DNA of 64,000 bases from Kiritimatiellota bacterium B12222 (lineage in GTDB: Bacteria > Verrucomicrobiota > Kiritimatiellia > SS1-B-03-39 > UBA6053). How positions within the stretch are numbered: the first letter of the stretch is position 1; each line of letters starts with the position of its first letter. Below are positions 54,230-62,612 of this stretch, in pieces. Under the pieces are notes generated by a model. It did not search any database, had not been told where the DNA came from, and was given only the letters and a program-made list of their open reading frames with translations. Both the position numbers and the translations under genes were made by a program. The stretch covers positions 4,368,028-4,432,027 of the forward strand of contig CP120722.1 in assembly GCA_029719485.1 (NCBI GenBank). The letters run 5' to 3'.

Positions 54230-54323
54230 AACCAACCTCCGCATAACAGCTTCTGATATAAACTACGAATGCTATTTCTCGATCACCCCCAAAAGGGTTG
54301 ATTTAGTCACTTATCCAAAATCT

Positions 54324-54340
54324 CTTAAGCTCACCTTAAA
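54324..54340 (-). promoter_or_regulatory. PmrA-box-like site, response-regulator side
   Basis: On the + strand CTTAAG, CTCAC, CTTAAA. Read toward the response regulator it is TTTAAG-N5-CTTAAG, which fits YTTAAK-N5-YTTAAK, the PmrA box consensus as I recall it. It lies 95-111 bases before the start codon, consistent with autoregulation. Confidence 0.6.
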
Positions 54341-54378
54341 CTTCGATCACTAAAAGGAAGATTTGTAATGCTGAATTT

Positions 54379-54394
54379 ACCCCGTTTAAGGGGT
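54379..54394. repeat. Hairpin ACCCC-GTTTAA-GGGGT
   Basis: A five-base-pair inverted repeat lies between the two PmrA-like boxes. Related in form to 31267-31283. No poly-T follows. Role unknown. Confidence 0.4.
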
Positions 54395-54497
54395 GAATTT
54401 CTTTCACAATCACAGAAATAGTGGCATTTCCGCCAATAGAGAGCCTCCATAACCTCAACGCTCCAGCCTCCCATGGGTTTGCATATATTTTGGTAAT

Positions 54498-54514
54498 CTT
54501 AAGCTTATCTTAAA
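54498..54514 (+). promoter_or_regulatory. PmrA-box-like site, glycosyltransferase side
   Basis: CTTAAG, CTTAT, CTTAAA: two six-base half sites at an 11-base pitch, on the same face of the helix. It lies 50-66 bases before the ATG at 54564 and is likely the activator site for the ArnC/ArnT-like operon. Confidence 0.65.
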
Positions 54515-54563
54515 GCTCTTCATCCATTTTACCGTCCAACACCAATGAGGACGCTCTTTCATT

Positions 54564-55328
54564 ATGGATACAACATCACCCCACTCACCACAGCACGCAA
54601 CCCAGATCCCACAATACTCCGTGGTGATTCCCTTTTATAATGAAGAGGCCGCCGCCCCGGCGTTGATCGGAGAAATCCTCAAGGTCATGCACAGCCTTGA
54701 AGGATCCTTTGAGTGCCTCTGTGTAAATGATGGCAGCACCGATCATACTTCAGAGATTCTCACCCAACTGGCAGAACAACAACCCGACCTTCTGCGCGTG
54801 ATAAACTTCACCCAAAACCAAGGACAGGCCGCCGCACTTTACTGGGGATTGCAGGAAGCCAGCGGCTCCATCATCCTTATCTTGGATGGCGATGGCCAAA
54901 ATGATCCTACAGACATTCCGGAGATGTTGCTTGCATTGCAAGATCACGATCTCGTGTGCGGCATTCGCATAGAACGTAACGATTCACGACTCCGACGATG
55001 GATGTCACGAGCCGCCAATACCGTTCGTTCCGGAATCCTGAAAGATGGCATGCAAGACTCAGGTTGCGCTCTGAAAGCCATGCGGCGGGAAGTGGTGTCC
55101 TCACTCATGCCCATTCGCACCTTGTACTCTTTCATCCCAGCCATGGCCGTGGGTGCCGGATTCAAAATCACCCAAATACCCGTCAAACATCGCGAACGTA
55201 ACCAAGGGACTTCCAGCTACGGTCTCCGTGCTTTTCTCATTCATCCTCTACTCGATATGATCGGCATTTCCTGGTATCTCCGCCGGAGTGTACTCGCCCC
55301 ACTTCTCATCGAATCCAAAACCATATGA
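54564..55328 (+). CDS. Family 2 glycosyltransferase (ArnC/DPM1-like)
   Basis: 254 residues. GT-A motifs: YSVVIPFYNEEAAAPAL, CVNDGSTDHTSE, the DXD-like ILDGDGQNDPTD and a C-terminal VKHRERNQGTSSYGL. It resembles DPM1/ArnC, which transfer a sugar to undecaprenyl or dolichyl phosphate on the inner leaflet. Unlike ArnC, it lacks the two long C-terminal membrane helices; only a weak hydrophobic region remains. It overlaps the downstream ArnT-like gene by four bases, so the pair could form a lipid-linked sugar donor and its transferase. Confidence 0.9.
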   Translation: MDTTSPHSPQHATQIPQYSVVIPFYNEEAAAPALIGEILKVMHSLEGSFECLCVNDGSTDHTSEILTQLAEQQPDLLRVINFTQNQGQAAALYWGLQEASGSIILILDGDGQNDPTDIPEMLLALQDHDLVCGIRIERNDSRLRRWMSRAANTVRSGILKDGMQDSGCALKAMRREVVSSLMPIRTLYSFIPAMAVGAGFKITQIPVKHRERNQGTSSYGLRAFLIHPLLDMIGISWYLRRSVLAPLLIESKTI

Positions 55329-56965
55329 CCGCCTCTTTTCGTACACGTTTTGCGGTCATCGCCATCGTGATGGCCTATCTGTGTCTGCTGGGATATTACG
55401 GACTTTTAGAACCTGACGAGGGTCGATATGCTGAAATGGGCAGGGAAATGCTGAATTCCGGTGACTTTATTATCCCTACTTTGAACGGTATTCCCCATTT
55501 TCAAAAACCGCCGATGATCAATTACGCCACCGCGCTCTCCCTCGGAATCTTTGGCAACAATGAGATCGGTGCACGCATGCCAAACGTGTTCGCTGGCCTA
55601 AGCGTCCTGGCCCTTACGTATCTGATCGGCCTGCGATGGTTTTCAGTCCAAATTGGACGAATCGCTTGTTGGATGCTCGCGGGATGCCTGCTGTTTTTCA
55701 TGCTCAGCCGTACACTCACTCCGGATATGATGATGACCTTCTGGGCCACCGCAAGCATCGCAAGTTTCGCGCTTGCCACCACCCAAAAAAAACCACGCAT
55801 CTTTCATTTCATCCCCTATTTTCTGTGCATGGGTCTAGCCTTCGCCACCAAAGGCCCCGTGGGCCTGATCGTCCCTTGGGTGACCGGTATCGGTTGGCAG
55901 TGGCGCAGACGTGATACATCCCCCCCTCCTCGCATTCCCTGGATCCTTTTCCCCCTCATAACCCTTCCCATCGCTTTGTCGTGGTTCATTGCCTGCTCCA
56001 TACGTCATCCCGAATTGGCCTCCTATTTCTTTAAATATGAATTCTTGGAGCGTCTGTTCTCCAAAACCCACGGTCGCTCACAACCCTTTTGGTTTTTCCT
56101 GCCTGTGCTCATCCTAGGGTGGATGCCATGGGCTCCTTTTGCAGCCCTGTCTTTGGCAAAACGAAAGGAAACCCAGCCCTCTACCAGACCTGAATCCTAC
56201 AGCGCACTGTTCGCGTGGATCCTCCCTCCTCTGCTCCTGCTGTCATTGAGTGGATCCAAACTGCTCACCTACGTGTTACCTTTGTTCCCCGGAATAGCCC
56301 TGTGGCTGGCCAGTCAAGTGAGTTCATGTAAAGACGGTCGACTCCTAAAAGGCTGTGCGAATGTTCAACAAGGATTCTTTGGAGTCCTTACCCTCGGGAC
56401 TCTCACCCTCTTGTTTCTCGGGAAATCGAAATTTAACCTCGACCTCAATAACGTTGCATTAGCCGGAACCGTCATGGCCTCTGTCCTGGGAATGCTTGCC
56501 AGCAGACAATTGCGTGCCCACCTCACCGAACAGAAAGTCATCGCAGTCAGTCTGGTCGCCATGCTCTGTTGGTTAACGCTCTTGCTACAACTCCCCCACC
56601 TTGGCCCCCAGCTCGGCATTCAAACCAGCTTAAAACCACTGGCCGAACGCATCAAGGCCGATCCCGAATGGCCACAAGCCACCTTCGCGATGATAGGCTC
56701 ACGTGGACACGGACTAGAATTTTACCTGGAACGGTTTACATCCACCTTCCGGAACCACGCCGATATCGTACTCGAACCCGACAACCCGACAGCCTTACGT
56801 CTACTCGACGGCCCCCAGGATATCGACAAGGTGCTACTTTCCGGCCAACCGGTTTTCCTGGTGACCCACAAACGAAATCAATCAGATCTAAGACCCGAAG
56901 CGTGGACGTTCCTGCAACAGCAAGGCGCCTTCATGTTATACAAATCGATTGCTCAAAAGCAGTAA
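55325..56965 (+). CDS. Family 39/ArnT-like membrane glycosyltransferase
   Basis: 546 residues, about a dozen membrane helices. The first periplasmic loop carries LLEPDEGRYAEMGREMLNSG, with the DE pair characteristic of ArnT/GT39, followed by HFQKPPMINYATALSLGIFG. A soluble C-terminal domain (~430-546) is present. It probably transfers a sugar from undecaprenyl phosphate to a lipid A-like or other envelope acceptor on the periplasmic side. Second gene of the unit starting at 54564. Confidence 0.92.
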   Translation: MTASFRTRFAVIAIVMAYLCLLGYYGLLEPDEGRYAEMGREMLNSGDFIIPTLNGIPHFQKPPMINYATALSLGIFGNNEIGARMPNVFAGLSVLALTYLIGLRWFSVQIGRIACWMLAGCLLFFMLSRTLTPDMMMTFWATASIASFALATTQKKPRIFHFIPYFLCMGLAFATKGPVGLIVPWVTGIGWQWRRRDTSPPPRIPWILFPLITLPIALSWFIACSIRHPELASYFFKYEFLERLFSKTHGRSQPFWFFLPVLILGWMPWAPFAALSLAKRKETQPSTRPESYSALFAWILPPLLLLSLSGSKLLTYVLPLFPGIALWLASQVSSCKDGRLLKGCANVQQGFFGVLTLGTLTLLFLGKSKFNLDLNNVALAGTVMASVLGMLASRQLRAHLTEQKVIAVSLVAMLCWLTLLLQLPHLGPQLGIQTSLKPLAERIKADPEWPQATFAMIGSRGHGLEFYLERFTSTFRNHADIVLEPDNPTALRLLDGPQDIDKVLLSGQPVFLVTHKRNQSDLRPEAWTFLQQQGAFMLYKSIAQKQ

Positions 56966-56996
56966 GCTTGAAGCACATTATTCCAAAGTTCAGCCC

Positions 56997-57488
56997 ATGT
57001 TCTCCAAACTCAAAGCCCTCATCTCCCAACACCTTCGACAAGGGTTGAGCCAGACAAAAATCGCACAAGGAGTGGCCCTGGGGTTGGCCATTGGCGTCTT
57101 TCCCATTTACGGCCTGAGTTCCGTGATGAGCTTATGCCTTGCCTCCCTGTTCCGACTGAACCTTCCTCTGGTTATCGCCGGACTCTATGCGGTTACCTTT
57201 TTCAAACCTTTCCTGATAGTACCTTTCCTGCGCATAGGTGAATTCCTTTTCCGCGCAGACCCCTTGCCCATAAATCTGGTACAACTCTCAGAACATTTCC
57301 AAGAAAATGCATGGGCCACTCTTCAGGAGTTTGGCTGGAGCTTTTTTTATGCAACCGTGGGCTGGGTGGCGCTACTTCCTATGAGCTTCGGACTGACGTA
57401 TTTCATCCTGCGGTCGATGATCTTCAAATGGCGTCCGCACAACTGCGCGTCGGTGAGTCATACCCAAGGGCAGGTTGCAAACACCTAG
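56997..57488 (+). CDS. DUF2062 membrane protein
   Basis: 163 residues from the ATG at 56997; the frame extends to a TTG inside the ArnT-like gene. DUF2062 pattern: QGVALGLAIGVFPIYGLSSV, LFRLNLPLVIAGLYAVTFF, then two helices near the end. Small multi-helix membrane proteins of this family are often encoded near glycosyltransferases; their function is unclear. Third gene of the unit. Confidence 0.85.
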   Translation: MFSKLKALISQHLRQGLSQTKIAQGVALGLAIGVFPIYGLSSVMSLCLASLFRLNLPLVIAGLYAVTFFKPFLIVPFLRIGEFLFRADPLPINLVQLSEHFQENAWATLQEFGWSFFYATVGWVALLPMSFGLTYFILRSMIFKWRPHNCASVSHTQGQVANT

Positions 57489-57515
57489 GGACATCACCCA
57501 GATTACCCCCAAGAT

Positions 57516-57532
57516 CTTAAGTAAATCTTAAG
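57516..57532 (+). promoter_or_regulatory. PmrA-box-like site before second ArnT-like gene
   Basis: CTTAAG, TAAAT, CTTAAG, an exact half-site repeat at 11-base pitch, 53-69 bases before the ATG at 57585. A possible -10 (TCTAAA at 57541) follows. The same pattern is found at 54324 and 54498. Confidence 0.65.
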
Positions 57533-57584
57533 GCATGACATCTAAAAGAGGACACTTTCAGACCCCTAACCTGTTCTCTTTATC

Positions 57585-59120
57585 ATGACCAACACCTCTC
57601 CAACGACCTTCACCCTCTCACGAGGTCAAAAACTGTTTATCCAGTGGATGTTCAGTATGTTCATCGCATTGCGCATCCTGATGCTGTTTCAAGTGCCCCT
57701 CACGGATACATCGGAAGCCCGCTATGCAGAAATGGGACGGAAGATGTTGGTATCCGGTGACTGGATCATGCCTCAATTTGACGAAGGCGTCGCGTTCATG
57801 GGCAAGCCCCCTCTCTACGTCTGGCTTTCTGCCGCGGGAATGAACGTATTTGGCATCAATGAATTCGGTAGTCGCATCGGTATTTTTCTGGCGGGAATCT
57901 GCATGTTGCTCGGCATGTACCATTGGATAAAACGCATAAAGGGCACAGACCATGCCTTAGTAGCCTGCTTCATTATGCTGAGCACCTCGGCCCTCTTTAT
58001 TTCCATCGGCTGCGTGCTCGCGGATTCAGTCTTGTGGATCGGCACCACACTTTCCATGATCGGAGCCTGGAACCTTTGTCACGACACAAAACAAAAATCC
58101 TACTCCGCCGGCCTGCTCTTTTTCGTGGGCCTCTCGGTAGGATTGCTCGCCAAGGGCCCGGTCGCTGTCGTACTCACCGGCTTGGCCATGGTCATGTGGT
58201 TGACCTGGCAAAAACAATGGGGCATTTTTTGCAAACGCCTTCCCTGGTTCCGGGGGAGCCTTTTATTACTCACCCTCGTAGTACCTTGGTATGTGCTCGC
58301 CGAAATCCATACCCCCGGATTTTTAAAATATTTTCTCTGGGGAGAACACGTCCTGCGTTACATCGATCCCGGCTGGGACGGCGATCTCTACGGCAACGCC
58401 CATTCTGAAATCTTCGGTACGATCTGGATCTACGCCCTGGTCTCTTTCCTCCCTTGGTCATTATTTCTGATTCCGAAGTTACGGACGCCCCTCAAGAATT
58501 GGCGGCAAATCCCCGAAAACAATCGCTCGTGGGTTGCCTATGTCATGTGCTGGGCGCTCAGCCCTATCCTGTTCTTTACTTTTTCGTCCAACGTGCTCCC
58601 CGCCTATATCCTCCCCGCACTACCGGCCTTTAGCCTCCTGAGTATCGAACTCCTCTCTCACCCGCGTAAAACAGGTGCCTCAAGACCTGTCCTCCAAAAA
58701 GCATTCGTAGTCGCCACGAGCTTTGCCGCATGCATTTACATCTACCTCTACTTCAGCCTCAGCTTTACCGTAGATTTGGCAAATAAAAAAAGTCACAAAT
58801 GGATTGTGAATAAAATTCAACAAGAGCAACAGGGAAAACCCTATCATTTAAATGTTTGGCAATACCGCTACTACTCAGCCGAATTTTATACAGGTGGAGA
58901 AGTTTCCGAACTCCAAACCTTATCAGACTTTAGGGCTTTGGCCAAAAATCATCAACAGGACTTCCTCTCCATCCGTCAGGATCATTTGAACGACCTTCCA
59001 CCCTCCGTACTGGAAAATTACAAATTTTTGGGAGCCTATCGTAAAGATTTGTTGTTTGTGGAATACCCCCAGGTCTCGCTTGCGCAACTGCACCCCTCCC
59101 ACACACAGCACGCCCTTTAA
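57585..59120 (+). CDS. Family 39/ArnT-like membrane glycosyltransferase (second)
   Basis: 511 residues and about a dozen membrane helices, with DTSEARYAEMGRKMLVSG in the first periplasmic loop and GVAFMGKPPLYVWLSAAGM, the ArnT/GT39 pattern. It is paralogous to 55325-56965 but has a shorter C-terminal domain and Ser-Glu instead of Asp-Glu. It has its own PmrA-like site and overlaps no gene upstream. Downstream an LptF/G permease begins three bases after the stop. Confidence 0.92.
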   Translation: MTNTSPTTFTLSRGQKLFIQWMFSMFIALRILMLFQVPLTDTSEARYAEMGRKMLVSGDWIMPQFDEGVAFMGKPPLYVWLSAAGMNVFGINEFGSRIGIFLAGICMLLGMYHWIKRIKGTDHALVACFIMLSTSALFISIGCVLADSVLWIGTTLSMIGAWNLCHDTKQKSYSAGLLFFVGLSVGLLAKGPVAVVLTGLAMVMWLTWQKQWGIFCKRLPWFRGSLLLLTLVVPWYVLAEIHTPGFLKYFLWGEHVLRYIDPGWDGDLYGNAHSEIFGTIWIYALVSFLPWSLFLIPKLRTPLKNWRQIPENNRSWVAYVMCWALSPILFFTFSSNVLPAYILPALPAFSLLSIELLSHPRKTGASRPVLQKAFVVATSFAACIYIYLYFSLSFTVDLANKKSHKWIVNKIQQEQQGKPYHLNVWQYRYYSAEFYTGGEVSELQTLSDFRALAKNHQQDFLSIRQDHLNDLPPSVLENYKFLGAYRKDLLFVEYPQVSLAQLHPSHTQHAL

Positions 59121-59123
59121 GTC

Positions 59124-60245
59124 ATGAAGACACTTCATCGCTATATACTTCGAGACTACCTCACCCTCTTGGGCATGTCCATGATGGTCACCACCCTGGT
59201 CTTGTATTTAGGCTCCGTGATGAAAGGTCTTGATTATATCGCCCAAGGCGTTCCCGGCACCCTGTTAATTAAAGTGTTCACCCTCAACCTCCCTTTTATT
59301 TTCACTCTCAGCATCCCGGTTAGTTGCTTGATCGCCAGTTTATTGTTGTTTAACCGTTTATCGCTCGATGGCGAAATCACCGCCCTGCGTTCCGGCGGAT
59401 TGAATACCCTGCAGATCATTTCTCCCGTCATTTTCTGTGCGATCATATTAAGCCTGGGCTGTCTACTCATTCAAACACGTATCGCTCCCGACAGTCGCTT
59501 TAACCTCCGTAAAGCTCTGGTGAATGTTTCAGAGATCAACCCCATAGATCTATTGGAGGAAGGCCGTTTTGTGGAATTCCCCGGACTGGCAATTTGGATA
59601 GACCAAAAGAACGGCACCCACATAAAAGAGATCGAGATTCACGAACGCAATACTCAAGGCGATGTCGTGCAAATTATGAATGCCAAGAGCGGGGAAATCG
59701 AAACCCATCAGGAATTCATGAACATGCGGGTACGCCTCCATCATGTGCAGGTATTGCATGTAAGTCCCGATGACCCTAAAGGCATCCTCAATGCCAAAGT
59801 CGTAGATATGGATGCCTACGATTTTGATCTCAGCTATGAGGAATTACTTCGCAACAGCAACATTACCCGCACGATCGGTGACATGCGGATCAGTCAATTG
59901 ATAGGCGTGGTCAAAGACAGCGATAAAACCTTCGCACAACTCGATCCCCTTAAAAAAGAAAAGATGCGCATGCGGGCGTTGGTCGAAACCCATAAACGCC
60001 TCGGACTAAGTTTAGGATGCCTGAGCTTCACCCTCATGGGAATCCCCTTGGGGATGAACCGCTCCAGACGTGAATCGAACCTGGGTATCCCTCTCGGTTT
60101 AAGTTTAGTGCTCGTATTTTACACCTTCATCAGTGCCGCAGACAGCCTCCGCTATTCGCCTTGGTTTTTCCCGGATTACTTGATTTGGGTCCCCGTGCTG
60201 GTTTTACAAATCTATGGCTGTATTCTCATCGGAAAAATGCGCTAA
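59124..60245 (+). CDS. LptF/LptG-family permease
   Basis: 373 residues. Three N-terminal helices (TLHRYILRDYLTLLGMSMMV onward), a periplasmic beta-jellyroll domain (~130-260) and three C-terminal helices (LGLSLGCLSFTLMGIPLGM). It is the permease of the LptB2FG transporter that extracts LPS from the inner membrane. LptF and LptG are hard to tell apart here. It is cotranscribed with the ArnT-like gene, linking LPS modification to its transport. No LptB or second permease is nearby. Confidence 0.9.
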   Translation: MKTLHRYILRDYLTLLGMSMMVTTLVLYLGSVMKGLDYIAQGVPGTLLIKVFTLNLPFIFTLSIPVSCLIASLLLFNRLSLDGEITALRSGGLNTLQIISPVIFCAIILSLGCLLIQTRIAPDSRFNLRKALVNVSEINPIDLLEEGRFVEFPGLAIWIDQKNGTHIKEIEIHERNTQGDVVQIMNAKSGEIETHQEFMNMRVRLHHVQVLHVSPDDPKGILNAKVVDMDAYDFDLSYEELLRNSNITRTIGDMRISQLIGVVKDSDKTFAQLDPLKKEKMRMRALVETHKRLGLSLGCLSFTLMGIPLGMNRSRRESNLGIPLGLSLVLVFYTFISAADSLRYSPWFFPDYLIWVPVLVLQIYGCILIGKMR

Positions 60246-60271
60246 ACTCCATAATCTCTCATAAGCCTCCT

Positions 60272-60316
60272 TCAAATAAAACTCAAACGCGCCATAGGGC
60301 ATTCAATTTTATTTGA
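60272..60316. repeat. Perfect 10-bp inverted repeat before UbiA gene
   Basis: TCAAATAAAA (60272-60281) and TTTTATTTGA (60307-60316) enclose 25 bases. It is in the 116-base gap between the LptF/G permease and the prenyltransferase. There is no T-run immediately after it. It could be a structured leader, a terminator of weak form or an operator. Confidence 0.45.
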
Positions 60317-60361
60317 GCTATGTTTATCGGCAAATCGCCATTAAAATGCTAGTTCCTCCCT

Positions 60362-61255
60362 ATGTCACCATCTCGTTATTCATTGCCTCCCCTGCTCCAA
60401 CTGTTGCGGCCCCATCAATGGTCTAAAAACGTATTGCTGTTTTTTCCAGTCATCCTGGCACATCGGGTGACAGATACCGGACTCATGATCACCACAGCCA
60501 TCGCCGCCACCTTGTTCTCTCTGATGGCCTCTGCCGTATATGTGTTTAATGACTATATCGATTTAGAAGCCGACCGCCAGCATCCTCAAAAATGTAAACG
60601 CCCGTTGGCCGCCGGCACCGTGTCATTAAAGATCGCCCCCTGGATCAGCCTCAGCCTGGCCACAACCTCTCTGCTTTGTGCTTTTCTCTTTTTTCCCGTC
60701 CGATTGGGTATCGTGCTGCTCGTTTATGTCGTCGCCAACTTGATTTATAGCGGATTTCTCAAACAGGTCCCGATTCTCGATGCCGTTTTTCTGACCCTCA
60801 TGTTCCTCATCCGTATTTATGCCGGTGGCGTCGCCGGACAGGTCTTAGTCACAGGCTGGTTATTCACCTTTTGCCTTTTCTTTTTCCTCTCCATCGCCTT
60901 CGCCAAACGCGTCCAGGAACTCAAACTCGCCGAAGAGCATGGCCCCCAAAAGGTCAGAGGATATCTCGTAAGCGACCTTCCCTGCATCAGCCAACTCGGA
61001 ACCGGATCCGGACTGATCTGCGTGCTCGTGCTCGCCCTCTATATTCATAGTGGCAGCATGGTTGAACGCTATCGCTCCCCCTATTTCCTTTGGTTACTCT
61101 GCCCGCTGATTCTCTATTGGGTCGGCCGCTTCTGGTTGCTGACCCTACGGGGAGAAATGGAACACGATCCCATCGCCTTCACCTTAAAAGACCGCATCAG
61201 CTACCTCATCTTGCTCTCCGTCATCCTGGTCGTCCAAGGCGCCTACTGGTTCTAA
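60362..61255 (+). CDS. UbiA-family prenyltransferase (DPPR-synthase-like)
   Basis: 297 residues, eight to nine membrane helices. The first Mg-binding motif is NDYIDLEADRQHPQ (Asp-rich). The second region, YSGFLKQVPILDAVFLTLMFLIRIYAGG, is typical of decaprenyl-phosphate phosphoribosyltransferases, as is the opening PHQWSKNVLLFFPVILAHR. These transfer phosphoribose to a polyprenyl phosphate as a step to lipid-linked arabinose. That reaction would fit the ArnT-like enzymes upstream, but DprE1/DprE2 partners were not seen. Confidence 0.88.
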   Translation: MSPSRYSLPPLLQLLRPHQWSKNVLLFFPVILAHRVTDTGLMITTAIAATLFSLMASAVYVFNDYIDLEADRQHPQKCKRPLAAGTVSLKIAPWISLSLATTSLLCAFLFFPVRLGIVLLVYVVANLIYSGFLKQVPILDAVFLTLMFLIRIYAGGVAGQVLVTGWLFTFCLFFFLSIAFAKRVQELKLAEEHGPQKVRGYLVSDLPCISQLGTGSGLICVLVLALYIHSGSMVERYRSPYFLWLLCPLILYWVGRFWLLTLRGEMEHDPIAFTLKDRISYLILLSVILVVQGAYWF

Positions 61256-61383
61256 CACCCCCGGCCTTCCCTCCGTTCAGTCCTGCCTGAAAAAAAGTTC
61301 AGCACCCCGTTTCCTTCATCACTCCTTAAGGTGGAATGTGGCATATTCACCTTGTCAACATCACCCCAACCAAAGGAAAACTC

Positions 61384-61662
61384 ATGAAGACATTACTCAC
61401 GACATCCGTACTCCTTCTGCTCGCAGCCGGAACTGCCATGGCACAACCTGGTACTCCAAAAAACGACAAACAGAAGCCCCCTACCCCCCAAGAAATGATC
61501 ACCTTGCTCGACAAGGACGAAGATGGCAAAATCTCTATCGAAGAATTCGATGGGCCAGAAGAGCATTTCACCATGTTCGATAAGAATGGTGACGGATTTC
61601 TCACCATAGAAGAACTGCCCTCAGGACCTCCCAAAGGCGGTAAACGCGGGGGAAAGCAGTAA
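61384..61662 (+). CDS. Secreted EF-hand calcium-binding protein
   Basis: 92 residues from the ATG at 61384 (AAAGGA about seven bases upstream). Signal peptide KTLLTTSVLLLLAAGTAMAQ. Two EF-hand loops: DKDEDGKISIEE and DKNGDGFLTIEE, each with Asp/Asn at positions 1, 3, 5 and Glu at 12. The basic Gly/Lys tail (PPKGGKRGGKQ) ends the protein. Calcium buffering or matrix binding in the periplasm or outside is likely. Flanked by two terminators downstream. Confidence 0.85.
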   Translation: MKTLLTTSVLLLLAAGTAMAQPGTPKNDKQKPPTPQEMITLLDKDEDGKISIEEFDGPEEHFTMFDKNGDGFLTIEELPSGPPKGGKRGGKQ

Positions 61663-61673
61663 GTCTCTCGAAT

Positions 61674-61711
61674 AAAACGCGAAACCTTTCTTCTTCTCAG
61701 TTTCGCGTTTT
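61674..61711 (+). terminator. Terminator after EF-hand gene
   Basis: AAAACGCGAAAC and GTTTCGCGTTTT form a 12-base-pair stem with a 14-base loop. The stem ends in T on the + side (TTTTT) and A-rich on the other, so it may serve both the EF-hand gene and the convergent hydrolase gene. Confidence 0.75.
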
Positions 61712-61713
61712 TG

Positions 61714-61741
61714 TGGGGGTGGAAACACCCCCATTTTTTTT
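61714..61741 (+). terminator. Second tandem terminator
   Basis: TGGGGGTG / CACCCCCA stem of eight base pairs, GAAA loop, followed by eight T. It stands directly behind the first terminator, giving two strong stops in a row. Confidence 0.85.
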
Positions 61742-61787
61742 GCCCACCCGCTCCTGTACAAACAGAGAGAGACCACCCGAACACAAG

Positions 61788-62612
61788 CTAGGAAATCACT
61801 TCCGCTATAAATGCACGAAGGGCTTTGGCATATTCAGGCGACGTCTGCCACCCCGCTTCAGCATGATCGCCTGAAAGTACATAAAACCCTGCAGGACAAG
61901 GGGCTTTTCGATACAAACTCTCCCCCATATCAAAAGGTACCACTTGGTCTTCGGGAGAATGGGACATGAGAATAGGCGCTTTAACCGCGGCAATCCGTAA
62001 ATCCGATCGAAAGGGGTGTCGACAGGAAAGTCGGGGCAACAACCACGGATATTCACGCAAACCGATATCCAAAATTGAGGTAAATGTACTTTCTAATATC
62101 ACCCCACGCACGGGCAACTGACAGGCCAATTGCAACGCAACCGCACCTCCCAAAGAACGTCCATACACCAAAATGGGAGGGTTCTGATCATCCGCTCCAA
62201 TTTTATCCCGTGCAAACTCCCAGGCGGCACAGACATCTTTTTCAATGCCCTTCTCACTCGGCAATCCCGCACTTTTTCCGTAGCCCCGATAATCAAAAAT
62301 AAAGATATTCAAAGGCAGGTCTTGTAAATCTTGAGGGATCCATAGTCGATCCGACACATTACCCGCATTGCCATGACACACCAAAAACACCCCTTTGGCC
62401 TCAGGTTTCGGAAACCACCAGCCATGGAGTGACGTACCGTCTTCTGCGCAAAAAGCCACCTCCTCCACGTCCAATCCCGCGTCTTCTTTTTCTGCCCGAA
62501 ATGAACGGGAACGTCGAAAAATCAGATGCGAGGCAAAGGCTTGAATTCCCAGCCATAAAAGTAAAGGGATCGCGAGAAACCATACGACATCCCCTCCACT
62601 CACAGACGCCAC
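61788..62612 (-). CDS. Alpha/beta hydrolase with N-terminal membrane anchor
   Basis: 274 residues. An N-terminal hydrophobic segment (VVWFLAIPLLLWLGIQAFAS) anchors it in the membrane. The hydrolase core has oxyanion-region HGNAGN, nucleophile Ser in VYGRSLGGAVAL (GxSxG), Asp in SPEDQVVPF and His in GDHAEAGW, so the triad is complete. The YqkD/BEM46-type esterase group is likely. It overlaps the M24 gene by 13 bases. Substrate unknown. Confidence 0.88.
   Translation of the reverse strand: MASVSGGDVVWFLAIPLLLWLGIQAFASHLIFRRSRSFRAEKEDAGLDVEEVAFCAEDGTSLHGWWFPKPEAKGVFLVCHGNAGNVSDRLWIPQDLQDLPLNIFIFDYRGYGKSAGLPSEKGIEKDVCAAWEFARDKIGADDQNPPILVYGRSLGGAVALQLACQLPVRGVILESTFTSILDIGLREYPWLLPRLSCRHPFRSDLRIAAVKAPILMSHSPEDQVVPFDMGESLYRKAPCPAGFYVLSGDHAEAGWQTSPEYAKALRAFIAEVIS

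Larger units (their letters stand above)
54230..54563. other. Divergent regulatory region
   Basis: This 334-base gap separates the response regulator from the glycosyltransferase operon. It contains two CTTAAG-type direct repeats (54324-54340 and 54498-54514) and the hairpin 54379-54394. No gene of credible length is present. Confidence 0.7.
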
